A stretch of DNA of 64,000 bases. Source: Lingula anatina (Eukaryota; Brachiopoda; Lingulata; Lingulida; Lingulidae). The DNA lies in contig NW_019775680.1 of assembly GCF_001039355.2 (NCBI RefSeq), positions 750,279 to 814,278 of the forward strand, written 5' to 3'. This document shows positions 9,881-22,900 of the stretch, piece by piece. How positions within the stretch are numbered: position 1 is the stretch's first letter; every line of letters begins with the position of its first letter. A model generated the notes under the pieces. It saw only the letters and a program-made list of their open reading frames with translations, was not told the DNA's origin and searched no databases. The position numbers were made by a program, and so were the translations under genes.

Positions 9881-12105
9881 CTGCAATAAAATTACATATG
9901 CATATGGTTCACTCTTGCTATCTAAAAATACTGACCAATGACAGCACGATTAATGACAATTATACACAAGAGTTACACCTTGTTATTGGTTTTCATACAA
10001 AAGAAATCCTTTTCAAAATCTACTGTAAATTATTGAAGTCATCAAATTGCTTAAGCATTTAAGAACACATTAGGGGCTTGTCTTTTTTTCACGGTCTTGT
10101 GACAATCTAAGTACAAGGCTTTTAAGTAAATATTTGCCATATAGGACGTTGACATCTGATAAGGACATTGGGTAACTATAAAATGTTATTTTGTGTATTG
10201 ATGCTACCTATAGGTAAACTTTTAAATCTCATATCTAAAGCCTCTATTGCCATTTGCCAAGGTCGCCGTACGATGAAACTGCACGCGATTTTCCATTTGA
10301 TCTTTTTGATATCGTAAGTGGCTACAGGCTGCAGCGATTAAGTTAACATTATATTCGGGTGCCGTGATACATGTTTATATCCGTCGAGACCTTGGGGTCA
10401 GGTACGGAAAAATAGTTTGTCGGAGTCTTTTCAGTCGCTGTATCCCTACTGTGCGGATTCCTTGAAGATTGATATGTTGTCGGTGCAGGCCCTAACGCTT
10501 TTAGCACCCATGTGGTCAGAGTAAGGCAACGCACAACTTAACATTCATGCAAGTAAATCACACTTAACATTTTCACTGTTGTTATATATGCTAAAACCAA
10601 TACAGAAGACAACAACAGGTTCATCTATTGTCACGATCACCTCAAGTCCACCGAACAAGTTGAGAAAGGGAACTGTGCAATGCCACCTACGATATTCTAA
10701 TTCAATTTTTTTAATTTGTCAAAAAATTTAGCTAGAAAATTGACGAGGCAACGTAGGCACCGTAGGTATGCTCTTTTACGGTCACCGCCCACCACCGCAC
10801 AGACGCCGCACGTAGAGGGATTTACGGGCAGATTCCGTCCACTGCACGGAGATCGCATGGCTAATATAACCAAGGCCTAAACATGACACGGTATGGGTCA
10901 GATCTCTAACTCAATTTATCAATGATTATATCATTTACGAATATAATTGAGTTTTTTTTTTATTTTACTCGCCGAAAGCAACCCAACTGCGTCTCAGAAA
11001 CTTAACCATAGAAAAACCAATCTGTATGACTGACACCTTTTAAGCTAATACCAATTCAAATAGTTTATCACCTTCTTGTTGCCCTAGGACCCCAATTACA
11101 TGTATCAAGTTACAGGAATTGATAACGAGCACAGTTCCCAGAACTGGCTGAAGCTGACTGTAATGTTTACAATATAAGTAGAGTACATAATTTGTAGAAT
11201 ATGCCCCAAAATCTGCCATTCTTTGTGTGAAATGATATTTAAACAAACATGGAAAACAGAATTTCAAGACGTACATGTATATACAAATGGAGACTTATTA
11301 TCTCATTCAAGACTACCGTTATAGCACATGAGATTAAACGAGGTAATAGATAGTAATACAGCATGCTATACACGATATGACCCCTTATCCTGGTGACAGA
11401 CACATGGGGAAGTAACAAGTGGTGAAAATTTTACAAACAGAAACAGGAATGAAATTAAACCAAGGAAACGAGACAATGATAAATGCATGTATCTGTATTT
11501 CTTCCTCATCGACCATCAGAAGACCCCTCTATAGAATGCCACTAGAAGAAATAAATTTGACTTCGGAGTTTCGCATTGTTAATACATAAATATAAATACT
11601 TCCTCTTATTCTAGAGTAGCAGTTTTTTTCTCCCTACATTTTCAGACTTTTTGAGAGCGTTAGAGTTAGAATCATAATTAACATTTTACTTCTGGTGCGG
11701 TAAATAATGTCCACCTTTAAAGCTTACCGTCCCTCTAACCCCAGTCAGCTTGGAAAGAACTGCCCACTTTACAAAAGTATGACTTATTAAATAAGCTCTT
11801 TTAATTATCGTTATTTGAATAAATCTATCTCTGTATTCAACTACATATATTTATGCTACTAAATCTGCCGATTATGTACTTAGCTCTTACAACAGCCACT
11901 GCGATGGAGGTCGTATCTACGGCTAGCTACTTACGAGTAATTGAAGTGGACGTGTATTATAATCAGTATGCAGTTTAGCTGCCATCGATAACTATGACAG
12001 AACTATCAACCTAATCTTCAACTTTCATACAGCAAGGATGAATGAGAAACAGTTAATTGTGAAAATTCAAAAAGCTTCGATCTACAGCCGTGTTATGTCA
12101 CTTAC
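9881..12105 (-). other. Gene 1 intron 1
   Basis: 2.2 kb, GTAAGT to GCAG. Nearly identical to gene 2 intron 1 (25,714-27,942) apart from small indels, and alignable in blocks to gene 4 intron 1. No ORF or repeat of note, so conserved blocks may be regulatory. Confidence 0.6.
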
Positions 12106-12215
12106 CTTAATTCCTGTCGAAAAAACACTTGTTAATAATTATATAGTCAAGTGGCTGATAGAGTAAGTTCTCTTGTGTTCTTTGACAGTATGTGATGGCA
12201 AAGCAGAGACTTAGC
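12106..12215 (-). other. Gene 1 noncoding exon 1 (5' UTR)
   Basis: A strong donor (AAG then GTAAGTGAC) ends this exon at 12,106. The start is estimated about 30 bases downstream of the TTTAAA box at 12,243-12,248. Genes 2, 3 and 4 have the same arrangement, with a related exon end and intron start. Confidence 0.6.
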
Positions 12216-12242
12216 AGATAAGATAGCTTGGACTACGTGCGC

Positions 12243-12330
12243 TTTAAAAAGTGCTTCTTTATCACGGGAGAGGGGAGGCAAAAGGGGTTTAAATCTTGAA
12301 GGATGTAGGGGGCCTACTCGATCATAACTC
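12243..12330 (-). promoter_or_regulatory. Gene 1 core promoter
   Basis: TTTAAA box at 12,243-12,248 preceded by CGTGATAAAGAAGCAC, including a GATA-type TGATAA. Farther upstream is a GATTTAAACCCC block. The same order occurs upstream of genes 2 and 4, and a TTTAAA box also precedes gene 3 exon 1. Confidence 0.6.
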
Positions 12331-12446
12331 CTTCAGTGAGACCGAAATCGGCATTTAATAGCTATAAGGCTATTTGAAGCATCATCATATATTTAGATAG
12401 CAAGCGTATGATTCAAGGAATCAAAAATATGTTTTTACAAAACCCA

Positions 12447-12679
12447 ATTCCCATACCTAGAGCTATCTAGCGGGATCGACACATCTCCGAGGGGTTTCTT
12501 GCTAAATTGACTTAAGCGGCTCTGATGACTGACACGCCTACTGAAGCTGTTAGGATTAATTGTCGTTTAACAGCTTCAGTAGGCGTAGCAGACATCTAAG
12601 CCTCTTAAGCTAAAAAAAATTTAGCGAGAAACCCCTCGGAGATGGGTCGATTCTGCTAGATAGATCTAGGTATGGGAAT
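12447..12679. repeat. Foldback (long inverted repeat) upstream of gene 1
   Basis: A 233 bp imperfect palindrome. Arms begin ATTCCCATACCTAGA and end TCTAGGTATGGGAAT; the centre is GCCTACTGAAGCTGTTA and TAACAGCTTCAGTAGGC around a 13-base loop. It lies about 200 bp upstream of the TTTAAA box. An orthologous copy lies upstream of gene 2, and none was seen at genes 3 and 4. Probably a foldback or MITE copied with the segment. Confidence 0.75.
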
Positions 12680-13407
12680 GGAGTCAAAGTAGTTGATTCC
12701 CATACTTTAACATGTGCACCATTATTCTTTATTGAGCACTAAACTGAAAACATACACATTTTCAGGCTCTCTACACTACCTATTTTACATATAAATAGAT
12801 TTAAAATGCACATAAATATGACGTGAGGACTGAGAGGTAATGAAGTTCAATACGACTGTTGTTAGTACCGGTTAAGTCTCTATTTCGCTTCTTAAAGCTT
12901 TCAAATGGTATCATCAGTATTGTTAATCTATACTATGTTATTGACATTCTAATAAAAAATACTCTCATTTTCAATATTAATTTCAGAACAGTGAGGACAC
13001 TCACGATATTCAATACGGGCTTAAGTTGATGTGTGATTATTCCTTTCAGTACTTAGGGCTTGTAACGATCACCTTCCCAGATCATGTAAGCTCGGATACA
13101 TACGATGATTATGTGGATTTCAAGTGAAATTACTGCAAACAAAAAATAACGCAGCGCTATCACAGGGTTAAGAAGTTGTAATGGGTGTGTGGTATTGATT
13201 TCAAAATACTTACTCAAAACTGCATATGATATTGAAAGAGAATTCTGGGCCTCTGGTCTTACATTACAGTAGTTTGTTCGAGATGGTAATTGAACCGTAC
13301 ATTAAAAACAGACTGTAGACACTTGGAATGAATTTGTAGTCTTTGTGCTATAATATCGTTTTAGACCTGGAACTGAACACGTCTCTTTATGTCTATGAAG
13401 CTAATTA

Positions 13408-13412
<5 letters not shown>

Positions 13413-13485
<73 letters not shown>
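13413..13485. repeat. (CT)n(CA)n microsatellite
   Basis: A pure CT run followed by a pure CA run in the gene 1 upstream region. It is duplicated at 29,258-29,325 in the gene 2 unit. Confidence 0.9.
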
Positions 13486-14219
13486 TAACTTCTATATGAT
13501 GATCAACTATCTGTTCTTGTGTTTGCTAACATGTGAGCCAGCCACGGTGCACATAACAAATTTGATAACTCTTAGACACAGGCAGGTCCTCACAAAAAGA
13601 CAAATAACGGTAGGGTTGACCTCAAACGATAATGTCTGATGACAGGATCAAGTCATGATTGATGGTGTATTATATGACCTGAAAATCATATTGTCCATAA
13701 ATTAATCAATTATGTGAGCTCCCCAAGATGTTAAATAAATGGAAGAATGAAATAACTATATACCTGACACATTCATTTTGAACACTTTGCATGTCATGAA
13801 AAGCGTGAAAAAAATTTAAAACTTTACCAACCAATTATGAATGCCTGTACCAAAACAGCATTCTCCGTAGGCCGTTCAGTTTTTTTTTTTTTTCATCTCC
13901 CCAAAAGAGAGAAATGAATTATTTCACGATAATGGAATATCAACAGAAAAGTCAGCGGATGTCTTCAAAGTGCTTGATACAGTTGCCCATGGTATGATAA
14001 GCAGTGTCGGGTTCGTGTAAGGACGTATTGAATTATTTCTTAACGAGGACGAACACAACACTCATGCCCGTTTCATGGGGCTTCTTCCAGAGTAATATTG
14101 ATTAGGTTCATCTTCAATCAATTTTTAACGATAACCCTGCGCGATTGTATTTGGTCGACCCGTAAGATAAGGTGTAAGCATTTTTTCAGGCCTGTGTATG
14201 AACAGACCCTGATTCATCA

Positions 14220-14810
14220 TAAACAATGCTCCTAGCCAACAAAAAACGTTTTGATAACGTTACCAAAGGGTTATATATTGATAAGACCATTAGCAAACGT
14301 TAACAGAACGTTATTCCAACACTTCCAACGTTTGATACGAGAAACGTTGCCAGCATGTTTTTAACGTATGTAAATTTTGTTGAAATTAACAAATAATACA
14401 TTTTTGATAATTTTAGGGGAAAACTTAGGCCTACAAAAGGGATTTCAAAATTTGCATCATTATCATTATCAAGATAACATCTGAACGTGTTTGAAAAAAC
14501 GTCCCCATATCGTTATCAATTTATTTTTGTTTGTGTCAATGATATTTACCCAGAAAACGAGCGGTGGTTGCCGCCGTCGGCAGTGCTCGCCACGGTCGCA
14601 CTCGGCAATCGCTGTCGGCTCAACGTTTTGCCACAAGCCTACATTTTACGCCGTTTGAGCTACACTTTGTGGCTTTTACAAACTGGGGATGGGGTTAGTC
14701 GGCGACGAGAGCAGTGTGGATTTTAGAGCATTTATGGGCTGTCAGTATGCACCTGTAATTACCGACACGTGATGAATAGCTTCAATAAAGTGTCATACCG
14801 AAAAACCACA
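14220..14810. repeat. Dispersed noncoding repeat, copy 1
   Basis: Starts with repeated AACGTT motifs (14,245-14,370) and ends with GGGTTAGTCGGCGACGAG and AGCTTCAATAAAGTG. A close copy lies at 30,110-30,620 through segmental duplication, and a diverged copy at about 52,985-53,345. No coding potential recognised. Confidence 0.55.
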
Positions 14811-15769
14811 TGTAACGAACTCTATCAAAATGATTAAAAAAATATGTTTATCTTGATGATTGTTTATGATGTACGAATGAAATTTAAAACTAAATTTTAC
14901 AAAATATAGTCTTATAAACTTGCTACAAAGGTCAGTTAACACAGAAGTGAATAAGTCCAGCTGTGGTGCGAGACGAGTGTTTTGAGTTGCGTTGGATGGA
15001 ATGACCATCATGGTCCCTCTAACCCCATCTATTAAAGGGTCCACCACAACTTGTACTACCTACCCACTGATTCTCCATATATAAAAGATCTTGGTGGTCA
15101 CAGTGGCTGCTAAACCCCTGGTTCTACAAGAGATTTGCGATTGTAAGTGCTCTGTGCGGGCAATTTTTGTCATTTTCAATTTTTTTTTTTTTTTTCCTTT
15201 GGCAAATGGGGAACAGGCAGTTTCCAGAGTAACCGTGTGATTGACATGGTTCGGGATTCTGCTGTTGGCTACCCATTTGAATTCCGCCTTAAACACACTA
15301 ATCCTCGTCGAACTCTTAAGATTTAGAGGGCTGGGAACTTAAATTTGTTTTCTAAAGACAATGTATCCCTCATTTCCAAGGGCACAAGTTGTCTCTGGTC
15401 GACCGGAATGGCATGACCGTGAAAGCAAGCTTCCTGTCCGCCGAGGGTAAGTTTTGGACTGCCCGGGCGAAATTGCTTTGGTTACCCAGCCTGGGTATGG
15501 TATTTGGAATGGGGCTCTAAAAGCATAGAGGTATATAATAGATAATATATGACATATTGATATTAGCAAGTTATACTATTGTTGACAGGAAATAAACAGT
15601 GCTTCGAGAAGAGCAGAATAAAAATATATTAGGCGCATTTTAATTGTTACACTACACATAAACCTTCTTCAATATGAAGTATATTTTCATTGAGTATCCA
15701 GCGCTAATTAAAATTAATATTCGCATTTTAAACATCCACCCAACGTCTAACTGTCAAAACGTCTCTTGA

Positions 15770-15868
15770 AAACGTACGTTTCTATTTTGGAATCACAGTG
15801 GCTATTGTTTACGGTGTTGGAGAGAAGCCCATAACCACTAACCACACACAGCGAATCCAGTAGCACTA
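15770..15868 (-). pseudogene. Relic of a second E9 module after gene 2
   Basis: The minus strand aligns with E9 from the acceptor TTCATAG and TGCTACTGGATTC through AATAGCCACTGTGATT. The FCP segment is out of frame, and the CVCKKG box is lost (TGC changed to TAC). No functional donor. Confidence 0.65.
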
Positions 15869-16136
15869 TGAATAAAATTAAATATTGATTTCAAGCAAAG
15901 TCCAAAGTAAATTAACAGAAATGAATAACATTGCAACATAATACTAAGCCATTTCTACGTCGAAACTCATTGAGACGGGTATTTTTGACAGCTGATTCTC
16001 AACATGTAGGAAAATCATTTACTTTCACTTTCAATCATTTCTAAATTTCCTTATTTTTTTAATCTCTGTCGCGAAAAACTAATTCTGTCGTTACAATTAT
16101 TGGCAGAATCGGTCAATAAGTCAGAGGAATACCTTT

Positions 16137-16252
16137 CTTGGCTCTGCTTCTTTAGCGTAGTATCCACGTTGACAAGGGCAAATTGTTATTCTCACAAATG
16201 ATGTTGGTCGCTTTGCTACAATAGGTACCATTTTGACACTCGAGACCAACGA
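16137..16252 (-). pseudogene. Relic of a second E8 module after gene 2
   Basis: Similar to E8: GTCGTTGGTCTCGAGTG, then CAACGTGGATACTACGC. A one-base insertion in the AATAACAATTTGCCC stretch shifts the frame before the CSC motif. Confidence 0.65.
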
Positions 16253-16837
16253 CGCATACTTCAGTTTAGGTAAGGAAAATTGCTACCACCACGATTATGT
16301 TTGTACAAATAAACTATTGAACAATATATGTGATGACATTGACGGAAAACTTCAAGTCAGCTAAGATTTTATTAATAATAAAATGCATGTATAAATTTCT
16401 TGATATAACAATAACATTTGTTTCAACAAAAAGAAAATACAATAATATAAGCCCTGCTTTGAAATTTTAAAGTTGATTTAAGAATGCAAATTGTAAGTGA
16501 ACTGTAATTGAGTGGGTTGATAAACAGAAAGAGGCGAACGTATGAACATTGAATCAAAACACAAAATCACTGTTGTGTGTTTCACAATAAGAACAATGTG
16601 ACTTGTTAAAACGTGACTCACAGATGTTTAAAAAACTAAGGTGGCATGGAACAAATTTACATATATAGTAGAACACCCCTCCAATTCTACGTTATCTTAT
16701 ATATTTCCAAAGCTATCAAATTACAAGAAAATTACCCCCCCCCCCCTTTGTCCTTGCAATCCTAATAAGCAAGAATGCCAAAAACGGAGGTGAAATGTGA
16801 CTTAGAAAGATTGTAACTGACACCACTTGGAACTTAC

Positions 16838-16969
16838 CACAAACGTTACCATCTTTAGTATAATATGAAGGTTTACATATGCATCTTCCTCCGCTACACA
16901 CCGCATTGGGGTCCTTGCACACACCATGTCTGTTTGATGGGCAGGGATTGTTGAGGTTCACTAGCGGTC
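16838..16969 (-). CDS. Gene 2 exon 15: last recognised module
   Basis: 132 nt, phase 1-1. GPLVNLNNPCPSNRHGVC, then CICKPSYYTKDGNVC. Donor G then GTAAGTTC. No next exon is recognisable; read-through gives a hydrophobic tail. Confidence 0.8.
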
Positions 16970-19900
16970 CTAGAGGTGATAACAGAGCATAAGTAACCAT
17001 ATCAATTAAGGTAGTCTTAGTTAGACCTTTAAGTAGAGTATAGAATAAAAAACCATTTAATGGATATTTGAATGTTTTTCTTTGTCCTCAAAGTAAACTC
17101 TCTCCAAAGCCGTTGAGAAATTTATGACTTATGAAACGTCTTGCATTTTCTTATATAGGTCCAACACACATGGCATGCCTCTGATAATAAGAAAATAAGT
17201 TTCGTTTCGCTAGTACGAATCTACACTCATGCACACTCTATAAACATTGAGAAAGTTGAGTGTGTTGACAAAATAGAGCTCTGTTCACATACTTACTGCA
17301 GTACAAATATCGCCCGCTGACCAAGTACGTGCCGTTCTTGCAATCGCACGTATTGTGAATGCAAATAGCGTCTATATCCAAACACTCTTCTGTCGATAGG
17401 CACCATTGGGTGAAGTCAACTTTAGGAACTGTAGAGTTAATAATTGAAAATTAGAAACCACTTAGCAGCAACAAAGAAAAAATCAAGTTGCAAATTAAAC
17501 CATTGGCAGTGTCAATTATGAAGCGTAAATGTACACACTGTCCTACTGAATGGCGTATTCTTAAAACGACTTGTGCTCACCGCAAATATCTCCCCTCATT
17601 GCAAAACCATTGTAACAAGTGCATGTACCACCGTTACAGGCAGCATTGGTGTCGTTGCATACGTCGAAGCCATGCTCAGAGGTACAGTTCTGCCCGACGA
17701 GAGATCTAGGCACTGAGTTAAAAATAATAACATGACATCAATGAAAGTTATTTTGAATAGTCATCCATCATAAAAGAAAAAGATCGATAATAAAGCTGAT
17801 AACAGATATTATCAATGCCATTATTTTAACAAAATTATTATCATATGTTGAAAACTGGGAAAAGCATTTCATCTTACAACAAGTCCACGGTGACGTTGCA
17901 TTTGCTTTGTGTTTATAAAAACCAAGCAGACAACTACAGGTGCCCGCCATGCAGGATGCGTTTGGCGTTCTACATTCTTGTTCTCCGTCCCCATCGCAAT
18001 GCTGACCCAGGTCTTTCTTGATTTCTTAATAAATACAAAAGCATAGGCCTACATAATGTTAAAAACAATTTTTATTGTATTTAACAATTTTATAATTCAC
18101 TGTTAAAACTTGAAGTTGGTGTTAATTATGAGAGGAAGAGAATATTGACTACAGATGTCACTTCTATCGTGGCGGTAAGCCGTTCCATCGCATTCACACC
18201 TTCCTCTCTTAAAACGAGTATTTGGCAAACTTCTACATGAAACGTTCACAGAGCAAGGTGACCCTATCACGGCTTAAATTGTAAAAACAGTGATTTAAAC
18301 ATAATAAAATAGACCCTATTTAAATGTTTAAAACCTAGAAGTCAACTTGTGAAATATTGTACTGATAATACGTACATCATGGGAATTGATCAAGAGGTCC
18401 AACCCAATGTTACAAGGGCATATAAATGTGGCGTGTCGTCAAAAGGAAAATTAAAGATTCAAATCAAAAATGCAAATCTGAACAAATATCTTTCAAAATG
18501 AGAATATTGCAAAAACTTGAGGTAGAATGGGTCCCTACCTTTCTCGCACATCTCCAAGCTGCTGTTGTAGAATCCTGACTGACACTGGCAAATATTGGCA
18601 TCACACGTGCTATTCCTGATAGTATTACTACACTTGGCACTGTCATTGCAGGGTGTTCCTAAGGTCACTATAACAGATATGGATATCAGGAAATACAGTG
18701 TTGTGAAACTTACATGTAGCCAGCAATCTCAAAAGGGGGGTTCTTTTTCTGAAGAAGTGGACCTTTTTCCATAAAAACTTCATGTACGTAGATCAAATTT
18801 TACCCAATGTGGACCTTTTCCCAGCAAAAAGGGTGGTTCTTTCAAACCCCCCGACCCCCCCCCCCCCTGGCTACGAGCTTGTGTAGAAGTATGCATTGAT
18901 TACAAAAGATAAAATAATGCACAATTACACTATCTCTATATTTTAAAATCTGCTTCCAATTATCTATCGTGCGTTTCTATGTCCCCATATGCAATTAAAA
19001 AATAACCTTAATAATACCCAAGATATTTAAATGCTACTGGTTATAGGACATCTTCATTAAAGTTTACTTTCTCAAGTAAAGCTAACAAATGCTGTTTACC
19101 TTTTAAACATTCATACAACGTCTCATTGAAATAACCTTTCTTACAGACGCACGTGTCTGTTTCAAAATCACAGTGGCTATGATTTACAGCTGATGGACAG
19201 AAGCCCGCATTGCCAACCAGACATTGGAAACCAAGCAACACTGTGAATAAAATAAAATGCCACTTAAGTTCAATAAATGAAAAAAAAACAATAACATTGC
19301 AAAACATTACTATAATTTTAGGTGGAATCCAGGTATTTATCGCACCTGATTCTCCAGTTTATAAGATACATCTAGTCCAACTCCCAGCCTATTGGTTTAT
19401 AACCGTACCTTCAAAATTGATTATTGACAGATATGGAGACAAATTAATATCATCAAATTAATAATCAATATTAGTCAGATGAAATACCCTCCTTGCACCT
19501 AGGGTCTCCCTCGTTGGCGTGGTATCCACGTTGACAAGAGCATTTGTCGTTCTCACAAACGGTGTTGTTCACTCTGCTACAATCGGTATCATTTTGGCAC
19601 TCTAGACCAACGACTTGTACTTAAGATAAGGAAAATGATTATCATCACTAAAAAGTTTGTGTAATTAGACCATTGTAGGTGTTGTCATGTACGAAAAAGT
19701 ACCTTTCTTCCATTTACTTCGTTTGATTATAAACTGTATGTCAACAACTCTTTACGAAACAATGACATCAACTAAAACAATGTTCAGATACCATTGACAT
19801 AAATGCCTCAAATTGTAAAATATATCGTATTTTATGTCTTTCAGCATATTCTTACTGTTGTTGCAAGTTTTCCCAGCTTCTTTCCCGTAGAAACCCAACT

Positions 19901-22900
19901 TGCACTGACATCTACCGTCCAGACACCGACTGTCATTGATTGCGGACTGACACAGCGACTCGTCAATGGTGTTGTTGCAGAATGTGCCAACCACTATTTC
20001 TAAATTCCAATATTCATATCAAAATTTCAGAAAAGGCATTTAAATTTTTGTCCACACCCAAACACTCATTGAGACACTCATTTCAGTCTCTTTGGTGATT
20101 TAGTCCGAAACTATTTGACGTACGTTCAACAAAAAGGATTTTAATAGTTGTAAAGTCGGTTAACTTGCCATTTTTGCAATTGTAAGAACCAGCTGGCCCA
20201 TAGGTTCCATGTGGACAAACACAGGTGCCTAATTCCCAACGACTGGCTCTTTGGCATATTAGTTTCACTGGATGTGTGTTGAACCGGTTGCATTGATCAC
20301 TTCTAAAGCACCCCACCATCCCTATGCCGTTAACTACAATATATTAGAGTGTATGTTAATAACTACTTCATCGTCTTGTCAAAACGTTGCATGAAAGCTA
20401 CCAGAATTAAACAGATGTGGTGAATAAATAGATTATACTCCAATATGCCAAATATCAAACATTACTGATACATTAGATAAAAAAACATTCAGATGACATT
20501 TCAAAATGATCATGCATACATTTACATAAGTAAAGACCTTGGTTAAATTGTTGTCCTACTACTAATTCCATAAGTGTTTTTGTTTGCTTGTTTGTTTGTT
20601 TTTTGTTTGTTTGTTTAAATAGTGCTTTTTATTCCAGATAACTCATCTTTCATAAATCATGGTGTGAAGAAAAACCAAAACACTGGGAATTGGAGGTGGA
20701 ACAACCCTTTTGACCAAGGGTGTATAGTCTGGTCACTTACTGATAATACATTTTCTTTCTCCATAGCTTCCATAATAGGGTGCTTTACAGCTGCAGACAC
20801 CTTGAGACTCTCTTTCGGCTATTTGACAGTAACTGTGTTCTGTTTGTAACTTTTCTTGACAGAACTCGTCAATGCTGCAAGTCATACCGACTTTCGGACG
20901 GGCTAGAAATGCAATTTTATCAATGATGACTTGAAGTAAACTAAAACACATACTATATAGTTATCAATTCCATCCTGAGTTTCCAACAGATGTGTGTGTA
21001 GCATTGTTCTTCTAAAAGAGGGCGCCACTGGTGAGCTGCCTACAGCTTTAGACTGCTGCTGAATTATCTTAGTTTTCGGAATAAGTTTTTACTGTGAGTT
21101 TCCAATTTTAGTTGATGGTGTTTTTAAAGGTGTCAGGACTACTGAAAAAAAAACTGGTTTTGTAAATTTTGTGTGATATCCAGAGCACATATTACAAATA
21201 ATTGTTCTGAGGATTGCAATCTCAAATATTTCTAATGTCCATATTAGTACAGGTGGTACAAGTTTTCCAGCTACTCCTACCAAGTTGAATTTTACTCAGT
21301 CACTGGGACAATGAGTCTTTGTTCTATCAACAAGTGGACGTATGCAAGAAGCTTACTAAATGACATCAATGCCCAAGGGAAGTACAAATTACCTAGCAAT
21401 ACATGGACAACAATCAAAGACCTGAACATTATTGAGAAACTCAGGGGATCACGAGGTGGAGTGAATCATAGAAGAGTTATCACTACCATTCAGTCAAATA
21501 CAAAGGAGAATTTCAAAAACAGCAAACAAACAGGTCCAAACTTTGATAATCTTCTGCATATAAAAAAGACAGCTTACCAAGTTAAATTGAAACTTAACTG
21601 TGCTTTGTGGAACGCTCGTTCCATAGCCAGCAAAGTATCTAGTTTGGTCTCATGTATTCATGAAGACGACTGGATAAAATCAAACAATGATCCAATAATC
21701 TCCGAGCTAAACTCCAGTATATCTGGATATTCTCTCTATGAAGAATGCAGAACTGGAAAGAGAGGTGGTGGAGTTGCTGTTCTAGCACGCTCAAATCTCA
21801 AAATGTTTAGGAGAGAAAAACATTCCTTTAAATCTCTTGAATTACTAGATCTTGCCTTTAGATCAGGAAGTGAAATTTTCCGATCAATTTTGGTTAACCG
21901 CCCACCCAATAAAAAGAACCTTGAAGGAGGCATGCAGAACTTCTTCACAGAATTTTCATCCATTTTAGAGACTGCTATTACAGCTTCAGGTCATCTACTC
22001 ATCGCAGGCGATTTTAACATCCATGTCGATAACAAACAATCCAGAGATGCTTTACATCTATCTGACATTCTGCTTTCCAGAAATCTCAAGCAGCATGTGC
22101 ATAAACCAACACACCAAAAAGGCCATACAATGGACTTAATTATCACCCGAGCTTCTGAGGAAAATTTCATTACCTCAGTTGAAGTAAGCGACAGTCTTCA
22201 ATCAGATCATAGTTTGATTCGTTTCTCAGTCAATGTGTCCAAGCCGCCGCCAGTGAAAGTCAAACCCTCACGTCGCAATCTAAAGGAAATTATTCCCTCC
22301 GTCTTAAAAGCAAAACTTTTCTCTGCCTTTAACGATCACTGTTTTGATGGTGATGTTGATTACCTGTGTGATTACTACACACACTCAGTGGAATCTATTC
22401 TAGATGAAATTGCTCCGGTAAAGACTGTACTTGCTTCTCAAAAACCCAGAGCACCATGGTTTTGTCTTGAGCACTCTGAGCTACGCAAAACTGTGAGGAA
22501 AGCTGAACGTCAGTGGAAAAGCAGTGGTCTGGAAGTACATCACCAGATATTCAAGGGTAAACGTCTAGAATACTGTCGAAGAGCAGATGATATCAAATCA
22601 TCTTATCATTGAAATCGCATCGATAACTCTGATGTAAATGGCCTTTTTTCAATTATGGATGAGCTTACAGGCACAAAGAAAGCAGCATCTAGCATTAAAC
22701 CTACATTATTTGTTGAAAGTGATCTTGGTAACATTTTTCTCAATTACTTTGAAAAGAAAGATACTGACCTCAGGAACTGTATAGACAAAACCTTATCTAC
22801 AGCTTCAACTGATCGTTTGTGTCCATACTCTTTCCATAAGTTCACCACTGTTTCATTGGATACAGTCAGGAAGTTTGTGAAGAAGGCAAAGCCAACGTCG

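Larger units (their letters stand above)
12680..15740. other. Spacer between gene 1 and gene 2 units
   Basis: No gene recognised. Contains the microsatellite and dispersed repeat listed separately. It also holds about 490 bp (15,110-15,600) with no counterpart at the matching place in the next unit (about 30,900), and so looks like an insertion. Confidence 0.5.

Noticed and set aside
11040-11276. 78-codon minus ORF in gene 1 intron 1, also at 26,887 in gene 2
   Set aside because: The similarity simply reflects the near-identical duplicated intron; no domain, splice context or copy in genes 3 and 4.
13343-13639. 98-codon ORF through the CT/CA microsatellite (and its copy at 29,234)
   Set aside because: Low-complexity Ser-Leu and Thr-His repeat translation; the two copies diverge by frame-breaking changes.
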